Shown here: piece by piece, positions 1 through 6,200 of the stretch
Position numbering within the stretch: position 1 is the stretch's first letter
Layout of the letters: every line of letters starts with the position of its first letter
DNA from: Lutibacter sp.
Lineage (GTDB): Bacteria > Bacteroidota > Bacteroidia > Flavobacteriales > Flavobacteriaceae
Direction of reading: 5' to 3'
Assembly (NCBI GenBank): GCA_002733285.1
Contig: NVVE01000001.1
Coordinates: forward strand, 122,475 to 128,674
Length of the DNA stretch: 6,200 nucleotides
Notes under the pieces: generated by a model
What the model saw: the letters and a program-made list of their open reading frames with translations, nothing else
Databases searched by the model: none
Told to the model about the DNA's origin: nothing
Program-made: the position numbers and the translations under genes

Positions 1-1956
1 GCAAACCCATTACAAGATATTTCGCAGTCGGTTGTAATTAATGATGCTTCAAAAAGAATAAGTCAACCACGAAGTGTTGGACATTTGTTTAAAGATATCA
101 AAGGATTTGGGATAGCAAAAAAAGGGGCTTACGCAACTGAACCAGTATTTCGTTCATTTAGATATGAGCAATTAAATGTTCAATACGATGGTGGAATGAA
201 AGTTTTAAATGCTTGCCCAAATAGAATGGATCCCATAACAACGCATGTTATTCCAGAAGAGATTGAGAAAATTGAAATTGTAAAAGGTCCTTTTACAGTT
301 CGTTTTGGACAAAACTTTGGTGGAATTATAAACTTAGTTTTAAAAAATCCAACAAAAGACCAATTAGGAATTCATGGAAGTGTTGAAGGTGGTTACGAAT
401 CGAATGGTAATAACTTAGTAATCGGAGCATCAATGTTATATGTAAATGAAAAATTTGACATTCATTTTAATGGTTCATATAGGGATTTTGGAGATTATAA
501 TGATGGAGATGGAACAGAAGTTCCTTCATCCTTCAGAACAACAGATTACTCCATTAAAGTAGGTTTAAATCCAACAGAAAATCAAAGATTGAAATTTACA
601 TGGAGGCAATCTTTTGGTAGAGATATTGACCATGCAGGATTAATGATGGACTCGCCTTATGATGATAGTTTTTTAGCTGGAATTGATTATAAATTGAAAG
701 AAATATCTGAAAAAATTCAGAGCTTCTCAGTTAAAGTTTTTCATTCTTATGTAGACCATTTAATGACCAATGAATGGCGTCCAAACTTTATGATGACAAA
801 TTCGAGCTCTCCTGTAGAAGTTTGGACCTATGGAGGTAAAGTTGAATTGGTGCTTAGGCCCTCAGAAAAATCAAGAATTTTTACTGGAATTGATGCTAAC
901 TTAATTGGTCGAAAAGGCGATAGAACTAGAATTGTAAAAATGATGAATGGAATGATACTTCCTACTCCAATGACATTTGTTGATAAAATTTGGCAAGATG
1001 CTAATTTAAATGATGTAGGATTATTTGCGGAAGGTAAATTCAAAATAGCTGATTTTACAACGTTAACAGCCGGGTTGAGAGCAGATCTTATTTCAACATC
1101 CATACATGATCCTGCAGCTGATTTTGAGGTGTTGTACGGTGGAATTATTGATGATAGATCAGAAACTAATATCAGTGCAAATATTTCAATAAAATTTCAA
1201 AAAGGTGGATTTCAAACGCAGTTAGCCATGGGAAGAGGTGTGAGAACGGCTTCAATGATTGAGCGATATATCAACCATTTTAATGTTGGAGTTGATCCAT
1301 ATGAATATGTTGGCAACCCAAATTTAAAGCCAGAAATTAACAATCAAATTGAATTGTCTTTTACTAAGAATATTGAAATGATAGAATTTGGTGCTTCAAT
1401 TTTTCATTCTTTCTTAAGAGATTATATTACTGCTGAAGTAAATCTAACCATACCACGTAAATTCATGCCAACAACTCCACCAGTTGTAACCAAACAATTT
1501 ATAAATATTGATAAAGCTTCACAAACAGGATTTGAATTTTCGTTGAACGTACATGCTACGGAAAAGCTAAAATTTACGTCTGACGTTTCATTTACCAAAG
1601 CTCAAAATGAAGATTTTGATGAGCCACTCGCTCAAATACCTCCTTTAATGGCAAATTTAGGAGTGAAATTTGAAGAGGATAAATATTGGATAGCATTGAG
1701 TTCAAGGGTGGTTGCGAGACAAGATAGAGTATCAGCTTCATTTATGGAGGAAGAATCACCAGGGTTTGGAACATTAGATTTACGAGTAGGATTTGAACCA
1801 TATAAAGGGCTTTCAATGGGTGCTGCACTATTAAATATTTTTGATAAAACGTATTTTGAACATTTGAACTTTTCTTATAGTAACTCTAATACATTGTCAG
1901 GTAAAATTTATGAGCCCGGGAGAAATTTTACAACGTATGTCAAGTATGAATTTTAG
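1..1956 (+). CDS. TonB-dependent outer-membrane receptor, OprC/NosA (copper receptor)-like; 5' end missing
   Basis: The frame is open from base 1 to the TAG at 1954-1956 (651 codons, counted here from base 1), so the true start, signal peptide and TonB box lie upstream. A TTG at 85 is only an internal codon, because plug-domain sequence continues before it. The plug domain spans about residues 1-115 and includes the conserved VKGP (94-97) and the GGIINLVLKNP end of the plug. The rest is a 22-strand-type barrel, with the typical late motif NIFDKTYFEH (612-621) and a terminal Phe suited to outer-membrane insertion. Such receptors take up metal complexes or nutrients using TonB-ExbBD energy. A CPNRM motif (Cys72, Met76) in the plug and DHLM (His253, Met255) in the barrel match the Cys-x3-Met plus His-x-Met copper site described for Pseudomonas OprC; this match is from memory. 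Copper as substrate is therefore an inference. Other metals or small ligands remain possible. A terminator follows, so this is the last gene of its transcript. Confidence 0.94.
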   Translation, partial: ANPLQDISQSVVINDASKRISQPRSVGHLFKDIKGFGIAKKGAYATEPVFRSFRYEQLNVQYDGGMKVLNACPNRMDPITTHVIPEEIEKIEIVKGPFTVRFGQNFGGIINLVLKNPTKDQLGIHGSVEGGYESNGNNLVIGASMLYVNEKFDIHFNGSYRDFGDYNDGDGTEVPSSFRTTDYSIKVGLNPTENQRLKFTWRQSFGRDIDHAGLMMDSPYDDSFLAGIDYKLKEISEKIQSFSVKVFHSYVDHLMTNEWRPNFMMTNSSSPVEVWTYGGKVELVLRPSEKSRIFTGIDANLIGRKGDRTRIVKMMNGMILPTPMTFVDKIWQDANLNDVGLFAEGKFKIADFTTLTAGLRADLISTSIHDPAADFEVLYGGIIDDRSETNISANISIKFQKGGFQTQLAMGRGVRTASMIERYINHFNVGVDPYEYVGNPNLKPEINNQIELSFTKNIEMIEFGASIFHSFLRDYITAEVNLTIPRKFMPTTPPVVTKQFINIDKASQTGFEFSLNVHATEKLKFTSDVSFTKAQNEDFDEPLAQIPPLMANLGVKFEEDKYWIALSSRVVARQDRVSASFMEEESPGFGTLDLRVGFEPYKGLSMGAALLNIFDKTYFEHLNFSYSNSNTLSGKIYEPGRNFTTYVKYEF

Positions 1957-1986
1957 TATAAGTTTATACTTATTTGTTTGTTTGTT

Positions 1987-2020
1987 AAACCACAGAGAAT
2001 TTATATTCTGTGGTTTTTTT
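1987..2020 (+). terminator. Intrinsic (rho-independent) terminator after the TonB receptor
   Basis: The perfect 10-bp inverted repeat AAACCACAGA (1987-1996) / TCTGTGGTTT (2007-2016) encloses a 10-base loop. A run of seven T (2014-2020) begins in the right arm. It lies 30 bases after the receptor stop and 47 bases before the next start, so it should separate the receptor transcript from the hydrolase gene. A run of A on the left arm is too short to make it strongly bidirectional. Confidence 0.85.
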
Positions 2021-2067
2021 CAATTTTTTTCTTTAAATTGCAGTGAACCAACCATTACAACTTCCTT

Positions 2068-2748
2068 ATGAAAATTACGTATTTAGGTCATGCAAGTTTA
2101 AGTATTGAAACAAGAGATAAAACACTATTAATAGATCCTTTTATTACTGGAAATGAACTTGCAAAAAAAATAGATATTAATAAATTGCAAGCTGATTATA
2201 TTTTAATAACACATGCACACCAAGACCATATTTTAGACGTGGAAGCAATAGCCAAAAGAACAGGAGCTAAAATTATATCTAATTATGAAATAGTAACGTA
2301 TTATGAAGGTAAAAGTATTGAAGGGCATCCTTTGAATCATGGAGGGAAATTTAAATTTGATTTTGGAACTGTGCATTATACCAACGCCATCCATTCAAGC
2401 TCATTTCCTGATGGAGGTTATGGTGGGCAACCAGGTGGATTTGTAATTGAAACAAATCATCACAGATTGTATATTGCTGGAGATACTGCTTTAACCTACG
2501 ATATGAAATTAATTCCAGATGTGATTGGAGAACTTGATTTAGTAGTTTTACCTGTGGGAGATAACTTCACAATGGGAGTAGAAGAAGCCATAAAAGCAAG
2601 TACATTTTTAAATTGTAATAAAGTATTAGGGTATCATTTTGACACTTTTGGATATATAAAAATTGACCATAAAGAAGCATTTACAAAATTTTCAAGAGCT
2701 AAAAAGGAACTTTATTTATTGCCAATAGGAGGTAATATGAAGTTGTAA
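2068..2748 (+). CDS. UPF0173-type metal-dependent hydrolase (metallo-beta-lactamase fold)
   Basis: This is a 226-residue cytoplasmic protein with no signal peptide, the normal length for UPF0173 proteins. It starts MKITYLGHAS, the usual family opening. The metal-binding motif HAHQDH gives His49, His51, Asp53 and His54. Further ligand candidates are His109 (in IHSSS), Asp139 (in AGDT) and His189 (in GYHFDTFG), so the full two-metal set appears present. The PVGDNFTMG segment (161-169) is characteristic of the UPF0173 branch and separates it from true beta-lactamases, glyoxalase II and RNase Z. Family members are presumed hydrolases, but the physiological substrate is not established as far as I know. 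The ATG at 2068 is chosen because the family N-terminus begins there; no Shine-Dalgarno sequence is visible. It heads a compact run with the VOC gene (25-base gap) and the zinc-ribbon gene, probably one transcript. The preceding terminator implies its own promoter within 2021-2067. Confidence 0.93.
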   Translation: MKITYLGHASLSIETRDKTLLIDPFITGNELAKKIDINKLQADYILITHAHQDHILDVEAIAKRTGAKIISNYEIVTYYEGKSIEGHPLNHGGKFKFDFGTVHYTNAIHSSSFPDGGYGGQPGGFVIETNHHRLYIAGDTALTYDMKLIPDVIGELDLVVLPVGDNFTMGVEEAIKASTFLNCNKVLGYHFDTFGYIKIDHKEAFTKFSRAKKELYLLPIGGNMKL

Positions 2749-2773
2749 TAAATTTAAAATAAAAATTACTAAG

Positions 2774-3163
2774 ATGGATTCAAATGTTGTTTGCTGGTTT
2801 GAAATACCAGTTGAAAATATGCAAAGAGCTGTAAAATTTTATGAACAAGTTTTTAATTTTAAAATAAGTGTTCAGGAACTTGGGGAAGAATTAATGGGCT
2901 GGTTTCCTTTCTCGAAAGATAAATTCGCATCTAATGCTCCGGGCTCATTAATTTACAATCCTAATTATTATAAACCATCTTCCAACGGAGCTTTAATTTA
3001 TTTTTCTTCTCAAACTAATAATGTAACTGACGAGTTAAGTAGGGTGGAAGAAGCAGGAGGGAAAGTTATCGTTGAGAAAAGGCTAATCTCTAAAGAAATT
3101 GGTTTTATGGGGGCTTTTATAGATTCAGAAGGAAATAGAATAGCTGTTCATTCAAGTAAATAA
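2774..3163 (+). CDS. VOC-superfamily protein (glyoxalase/bleomycin-resistance/dioxygenase fold)
   Basis: A 129-residue soluble protein, the size of a single VOC domain made of two beta-alpha-beta-beta-beta modules. The first module starts CWFEIPVENMQRAVKFYEQV (7-26), the classic strand followed by a helix with paired FYE residues. The second module ends in FIDSEGNRIAVHSS (115-128), also typical. The His usually found on the first strand of glyoxalase I is absent (the segment reads WFEIPV), and no His is seen on the strand around residues 72-78 (GALIYFS). Only Glu119 and His126 remain as obvious metal-ligand candidates, so a standard glyoxalase I role is unlikely. Many such small VOC proteins are uncharacterised; binding or sequestration of a small molecule is as plausible as catalysis. 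It sits 25 bases after the UPF0173 gene and 14 bases before the zinc-ribbon gene, suggesting co-transcription. No specific substrate can be given. Confidence 0.9.
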   Translation: MDSNVVCWFEIPVENMQRAVKFYEQVFNFKISVQELGEELMGWFPFSKDKFASNAPGSLIYNPNYYKPSSNGALIYFSSQTNNVTDELSRVEEAGGKVIVEKRLISKEIGFMGAFIDSEGNRIAVHSSK

Positions 3164-3177
3164 TTTAATTTTTCACT

Positions 3178-3444
3178 ATGGAAACTTATAAACATTGTCA
3201 AAGTTGTGGAATGCCATTATGTAAGGACCCTAAAGGGAGTGGTACTGACCATAAAGGACAACAAAGTAATAAATATTGTAGCTATTGCTATGAAGATGGT
3301 AAATTTCTGCAGCCAGATATTACTGCTGAAGAAATGCAAATGTTTGTAAAGGGAAAACTCAAAGAAATGGGTGGTTTTATGAAATTATTTGCGGGTTTTT
3401 ACTCAAAAGGAATTCCAAAACTAGAACGGTGGAAGAATAAATAG
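3178..3444 (+). CDS. Small putative zinc-ribbon protein
   Basis: An 88-residue protein whose first half is a four-cysteine zinc ribbon: Cys7-x2-Cys10 (CQSCGMP) and Cys34-x2-Cys37 (KYCSYCYEDGKF). An extra Cys15 and His25 lie between them. The pattern CxxCGMPL...GT...KYCSYCY.DGKF..PDIT.EEM matches the putative zinc-ribbon family seen in Bacteroidota and Firmicutes, sometimes alone and sometimes fused to regulator domains. The second half (about 44-88) is predicted helical and basic near the end (KLERWKNK). It has no signal peptide or membrane segment. The role is not known; DNA, RNA or protein binding is possible. It is the last gene of the three-gene plus-strand run, beginning 14 bases after the VOC stop. 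It ends 29 bases from the convergent membrane hydroxylase gene, with a hairpin between them. Confidence 0.86.
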   Translation: METYKHCQSCGMPLCKDPKGSGTDHKGQQSNKYCSYCYEDGKFLQPDITAEEMQMFVKGKLKEMGGFMKLFAGFYSKGIPKLERWKNK

Positions 3445-3445
3445 T

Positions 3446-3474
3446 ATTCTCATTCTGAGCGAAATGAAGAATCT
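3446..3474. repeat. Intergenic imperfect hairpin resembling a dispersed Bacteroidota repeat; possible bidirectional terminator
   Basis: Between the two convergent stop codons, ATTCT (3446-3450) pairs with AGAAT (3468-3472) and CATT (3451-3454) with AATG (3463-3466), leaving one bulged A at 3467: nine base pairs in all. The core, CATTCTGAGCG followed by AAATGAAGAATCT (3451-3474), resembles a short repeat I recall as scattered between genes in many Bacteroidota and other genomes (consensus like CATTCTGAGCG...CGAAGAATCT). The right end touches the stop codon of the minus-strand gene. Its place between convergent genes fits transcription termination or RNA-end stabilisation, but there is no good T-run directly after the stem on either strand. 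Assignment as a repeat is from memory and would need copies elsewhere in the host genome. Confidence 0.5.
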
Positions 3475-4385
3475 CAATTTTCAGAAAGTTTTTTTTTATT
3501 TTTTAACCAATCATTTCTTAAATCGTTAGAGAGCATTCCTGTGCCGTCGTGTTTCCAGCCTGGGGGCTTCATAAAATAGTTGAACTTTTTTATGAAAGAA
3601 GTTTTAGCCGTTATGGCATCTTTAAAAACGGCAGCCCATTCATGAAAAGCAATAGTTAAAGGGTTGTAAGATTTAAGGTTTGTAGTTAATCCATAAACGA
3701 CCTTTTCATTTATTAATTCAGGTTGAAAAGTTCCAAATAATTTATCCCAAATAATTAGAATTCCAGCATGATTTCTATCTAAATATAACGGGTTTGAACC
3801 ATGATGTACTCTATGATGTGAAGGTGTGTTAAAAATAGCTTCAAACCAATTCGGCATTTTCTGTATCAATTCTGTATGAATCCAATATTGATATAACAAG
3901 CTAATACTCATTTGTGTGAAAATCATTAAAGGGTGAAATCCAAGTAATGGTAAAATCAAGAAAAAAATAAAATTAAAAAAACCACCTGTCCATGTTTGCC
4001 TTAAGGCGGTACTTAAATTATATTTTTGTGATGAATGATGAACAATATGTGATGCCCAAAAAAAACGACTTTTATGACTTACTCTATGAAACCAATAATA
4101 GCAAAAGTCTTCTAGGACCAAAATACCAATCCAAGCCCACCAAACAAAAGGAATAGTTATTGGTCTATAGTTTTCATATAAAACTGTAATAACCATTACT
4201 ACTAATAATTTACTCACCATTTCAATTAAAACGTTCCCAATTCCCATAGACAACGAAGCAAAAGTATCTTTCAAATTATAGTTTTCAGGATTTTTACGGT
4301 AAACAACAATTCCTTCGATAATTACGGTACCAATAAAAAAAGGGATTGCGTATAAAATTAAGTTTGGAATAGTTGGAATTTCCAT
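3474..4385 (-). CDS. Sterol desaturase/fatty acid hydroxylase-superfamily membrane enzyme, alkylglycerol monooxygenase-like
   Basis: A 303-residue integral membrane protein with hydrophobic segments at about residues 8-28, 48-70, 79-99 and 135-168. It has the complete histidine clusters that hold the di-iron centre: His100-x3-His104 (HRVSH), His113-x2-His116-His117 (HIVHH) and His190-His191-x2-His194-His195 (SHHRVHH), with His170 (YWIHTE) as a further candidate. The family inserts oxygen into, or desaturates, lipid-like substrates using O2. The segments YNLSTALRQTW (122-132) and NTPSHHRVHHG, and the later AGILIIWDKLFGTFQPE, resemble alkylglycerol monooxygenase (TMEM195/AGMO), which cleaves ether lipids. 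An ether-lipid or other membrane-lipid substrate is an inference. The ATG at 4385 gives a start just before the first membrane helix. The gene is convergent with the zinc-ribbon gene and divergent from menC, so it is probably transcribed alone. Confidence 0.93.
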   Translation of the reverse strand: MEIPTIPNLILYAIPFFIGTVIIEGIVVYRKNPENYNLKDTFASLSMGIGNVLIEMVSKLLVVMVITVLYENYRPITIPFVWWAWIGILVLEDFCYYWFHRVSHKSRFFWASHIVHHSSQKYNLSTALRQTWTGGFFNFIFFLILPLLGFHPLMIFTQMSISLLYQYWIHTELIQKMPNWFEAIFNTPSHHRVHHGSNPLYLDRNHAGILIIWDKLFGTFQPELINEKVVYGLTTNLKSYNPLTIAFHEWAAVFKDAITAKTSFIKKFNYFMKPPGWKHDGTGMLSNDLRNDWLKNKKKLSEN

Positions 4386-4458
4386 AATACAGTGTAAATT
4401 TAAATTCTAAGATAAAATAAATTTTCAAATAGTTGTACCTTTCAAACTTTATTAAAAG
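4386..4458. promoter_or_regulatory. Divergent promoter region between the membrane hydroxylase and menC
   Basis: These 73 very AT-rich bases separate two divergent start codons and must hold, or lie close to, both promoters. For menC, TACCTTTC (4436-4443) is a one-base mismatch to the Bacteroidota -7 consensus TAnnTTTG and lies 15 bases before the ATG, but I see no clear TTG at the expected -33 distance. On the minus strand, TAAATTTA (4402-4395) also matches seven of eight -7 positions, with a TTG about 23 bases upstream. In DNA this AT-rich such matches occur by chance. No Shine-Dalgarno sequence precedes either start. Confidence 0.35.
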
Positions 4459-5502
4459 ATGAAAGCATTATATAAAAAATACACTCTAAATTTTAAACAT
4501 GCTAGCGGGACTTCAAGAGGAGTATTACATACAAAAGAAACTTTCTTTTTAAAACTTGTAGATGAAAACAGCATTGGCATTGGTGAATGTGCGGTTTTTA
4601 GAGCCTTAAGTATTGATGATAGACCTGATTATGAAGAAAAATTACAGTGGCTTTGTGAAAATATAAATCGAGATATTAATCATTTATTAAGTGAATTAAT
4701 AGAATTTCCTTCCATTCAATTTGGATTAGAACAAGCTGTTTTATCATTAAATAGTTCAACTACTTTTGAATTGTTTCCATCCAAATTTACACAATCTAAA
4801 GAGGCAATAAAGATCAATGGTTTAGTTTGGATGGGGAATAAATCTTTTATGAAACATCAAATTATTGAAAAATTAGAGGCTGGATTTTCTGTAATTAAAA
4901 TGAAAATAGGAGCCATAGATTTTGAAACGGAAATTTCTTTATTAAAAAGTATTCGAAAAGAGTTTTCTTCAAAAGACATTGAATTAAGAGTAGATGCCAA
5001 CGGGGCTTTTTCTCCTTCTGAAGCATTAGAGAAATTAAAAAGATTGTCAGCATATGAAATTCATTCCATTGAGCAACCAATTAAACAAGGCCAATTGTAT
5101 GAAATGGCAACATTATGTTTAAAAACACCAATTCCAATTGCGTTAGATGAAGAATTAATTGGCATATTTGACGTAACAAAAAAGCAACATTTGCTACAAA
5201 TAATAAAACCGCAGTATATTATTTTAAAACCGAGTTTGATTGGAGGTTACAACGGTAGCGAGGAGTGGATTCAACTAGCCGAAAAACAACAGATACAATG
5301 GTGGATTACATCGGCATTAGAGAGTAATGTTGGTTTAAATGCTATAGCACAGTGGACTTATTCATTAGGGAATAATATGCCACAAGGATTAGGAACAGGA
5401 AGCTTATTTACGAATAATATTGAGAGTCCGTTAGAAGTTAAAAATGGATGTTTAATTTATAACAATTCAAGGAATTGGAATTTTAATTTAAAAAAAGTAT
5501 GA
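4459..5502 (+). CDS. menC: o-Succinylbenzoate synthase (MenC), enolase superfamily
   Basis: A 347-residue cytoplasmic enzyme, the usual MenC length. It dehydrates SHCHC (2-succinyl-6-hydroxy-2,4-cyclohexadiene-1-carboxylate) to o-succinylbenzoate in menaquinone synthesis, upstream of MenE and MenB. The N-terminal capping domain is about residues 1-120, with GIGECA at 40-45. The barrel domain carries the enolase-superfamily catalytic set: the KxK motif Lys147-x-Lys149 (KMKIG), metal ligands Asp179 (RVDANGAF), Glu205 (IEQP) and Asp230 (ALDEEL), and catalytic Lys257 (LKPSLIGG). SALESNVGLNAIAQW (285-299) is also typical of MenC. Dipeptide epimerases and N-acylamino-acid racemases share the fold and catalytic lysines, but the overall sequence and the CPBP neighbour favour MenC. 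Its TGA overlaps the start of the next gene as ATGA, so the two are probably translationally coupled. The other men genes are not in the window and may follow to the right. Confidence 0.93.
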   Translation: MKALYKKYTLNFKHASGTSRGVLHTKETFFLKLVDENSIGIGECAVFRALSIDDRPDYEEKLQWLCENINRDINHLLSELIEFPSIQFGLEQAVLSLNSSTTFELFPSKFTQSKEAIKINGLVWMGNKSFMKHQIIEKLEAGFSVIKMKIGAIDFETEISLLKSIRKEFSSKDIELRVDANGAFSPSEALEKLKRLSAYEIHSIEQPIKQGQLYEMATLCLKTPIPIALDEELIGIFDVTKKQHLLQIIKPQYIILKPSLIGGYNGSEEWIQLAEKQQIQWWITSALESNVGLNAIAQWTYSLGNNMPQGLGTGSLFTNNIESPLEVKNGCLIYNNSRNWNFNLKKV

Positions 5503-6200
5503 AATTTATACAACAGGCATATAAAGGAAATAATGAGTGGTGGGCATATGCATTAACAATATTTGTGTTGTTTTTTGGTTGGCAATTTATTGGTGTTATC
5601 CCTTTGATAGGAGCGGCATTGTACTATGCTGATGATACAAGTGATTTTTTGACTGCTGCTAATGATAATTTTACAACGTTGGGTATTGATGCTAATTTAT
5701 ATTTATTTTTAATAATTTTAACTTTCTTAGGCGGATTAATAGCACTGTTTTTTGGAATTATAAAAATTCATAGAAGGAAAATAGTTACGTTAATTACAAG
5801 TCGTGAAAAAGTAGATTGGAACAGATTCTTTTATGCTTTTTTTGTTTGGGGATCAATTGGAGTTGTGTTAGTTGCTTTAGGCGTGCTATTTGCTCCTGAA
5901 AATTTTGTTTGGAATTTTAAATCCTTGCCATTTTTTATGTTACTGGTTATTTCATTTTTATTTATGCCAATACAAACAAGTATGGAAGAATTGCTATTTA
6001 GAGGCTATTTAATGCAAGGTTTTGGGACTTGGTTTAAAAGTGGGTTAGTCGCACTAATTTTAACTTCTGTAATTTTTGGCTTGTTACATGGCTTAAACCC
6101 TGAAGTTGAAAAATTAGGGTATATAAGTATGGTGTATTATATTGGAACAGGATTGGTACTTGGAATTTTCACATTGATGGATGAAGGAACTGAATTAGCC
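5499..6200 (+). CDS. CPBP-family intramembrane metalloprotease (CAAX protease/Abi-like), 3' end missing
   Basis: The ATG at 5499 overlaps the menC stop by 4 bases (ATGA), and the frame stays open for 234 codons to the window end. The protein is strongly hydrophobic, with membrane segments at about residues 17-43, 66-88, 110-131 and 143-160 and more after 175. The CPBP (Abi/CAAX, PF02517-type) motifs are visible: Glu163-Glu164-x3-Arg168 (EELLFRGY) and Phe193-x3-His197 (FGLLHGLNPE). The third motif (an HxxxN/HxxxB-type segment) should follow MDEGTELA just beyond the window, so completeness cannot be judged. Family members are membrane glutamate proteases or related proteins, with roles in prenyl-protein processing, bacteriocin immunity or regulated proteolysis elsewhere. 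The bacterial substrate is unknown here. From memory, a CPBP gene beside menC is common in flavobacteria; its role in menaquinone metabolism is unproven. Confidence 0.92.
   Translation, partial: MKFIQQAYKGNNEWWAYALTIFVLFFGWQFIGVIPLIGAALYYADDTSDFLTAANDNFTTLGIDANLYLFLIILTFLGGLIALFFGIIKIHRRKIVTLITSREKVDWNRFFYAFFVWGSIGVVLVALGVLFAPENFVWNFKSLPFFMLLVISFLFMPIQTSMEELLFRGYLMQGFGTWFKSGLVALILTSVIFGLLHGLNPEVEKLGYISMVYYIGTGLVLGIFTLMDEGTELA

Noticed and set aside
828..1103. Minus-strand open frame of 91 codons inside the receptor
   Set aside because: It lies wholly opposite a well-supported receptor coding frame, has no recognisable domain and looks like a shadow.
85..1956. Receptor gene starting at the TTG at 85
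   Set aside because: The same frame is open to base 1 and encodes plug-domain sequence before the TTG, so the gene is truncated by the window edge.
1955..1970. Small hairpin AGTATAA / TTATACT at the receptor stop
   Set aside because: It is short, all but one or two pairs are A-T, and a much stronger terminator follows directly, so it is likely chance in AT-rich DNA.
1973..1984. Three tandem TTTG units before the terminator
   Set aside because: Too short to call a phase-variable repeat, and it lies in a region with no coding frame to switch.
2021..2067. Promoter for the UPF0173 gene, with TAAATTGC (2034-2041) as a -7 element
   Set aside because: It is one base short of the TAnnTTTG consensus and has no clear -33 partner; a promoter is expected here but I cannot place it.
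4895..5080. Minus-strand open frame of 61 codons inside menC
   Set aside because: It is opposite the catalytic barrel of MenC and has no family resemblance.
1..6200. CRISPR array, tRNA, rRNA, insertion sequence or phage genes
   Set aside because: No regularly spaced repeats, transposase or phage motifs were seen. All space is accounted for by metabolic, transport and membrane genes, and no intergenic gap exceeds about 111 bases.

Overview
The window looks like chromosomal DNA from a member of the Bacteroidota, most likely a flavobacterium-type organism. The DNA is AT-rich, the gene starts have A-rich leaders without Shine-Dalgarno sequences, and the proteins resemble that phylum's TonB receptors, MenC and CPBP proteases. 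The host is inferred from style and gene content; there is no rRNA or other marker gene to confirm it.

Layout: (1) Positions 1-1956 hold the 3' part of a TonB-dependent outer-membrane receptor; its start, signal peptide and TonB box lie before the window. It has a Cys-x3-Met motif in the plug and a His-x-Met motif in the barrel, which resembles the copper site of the OprC/NosA receptors. A strong intrinsic terminator follows. (2) Positions 2068-3444 hold three closely spaced plus-strand genes: a UPF0173-type metallo-beta-lactamase-fold hydrolase, a VOC-fold protein and a small zinc-ribbon protein. (3) A convergent minus-strand gene (3474-4385) encodes an integral-membrane di-iron hydroxylase of the sterol desaturase/fatty acid hydroxylase superfamily, closest by eye to alkylglycerol monooxygenases. 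The 29-base gap between these convergent genes carries an imperfect hairpin that resembles a dispersed repeat seen in many Bacteroidota genomes. (4) From a short divergent intergenic region, menC (4459-5502, o-succinylbenzoate synthase of menaquinone synthesis) runs rightward and overlaps by 4 bases a CPBP-family intramembrane protease (from 5499), which is cut by the window end.

The genes do not form one obvious pathway. The clearest functional links are the translational overlap of menC with the CPBP protease and the tight spacing of the hydrolase, VOC and zinc-ribbon genes. I see no mobile element, CRISPR array, tRNA or rRNA, and no convincing new multi-gene system. The observations most worth following are the probable copper ligand set in the receptor, the intergenic repeat and the menC-protease coupling.
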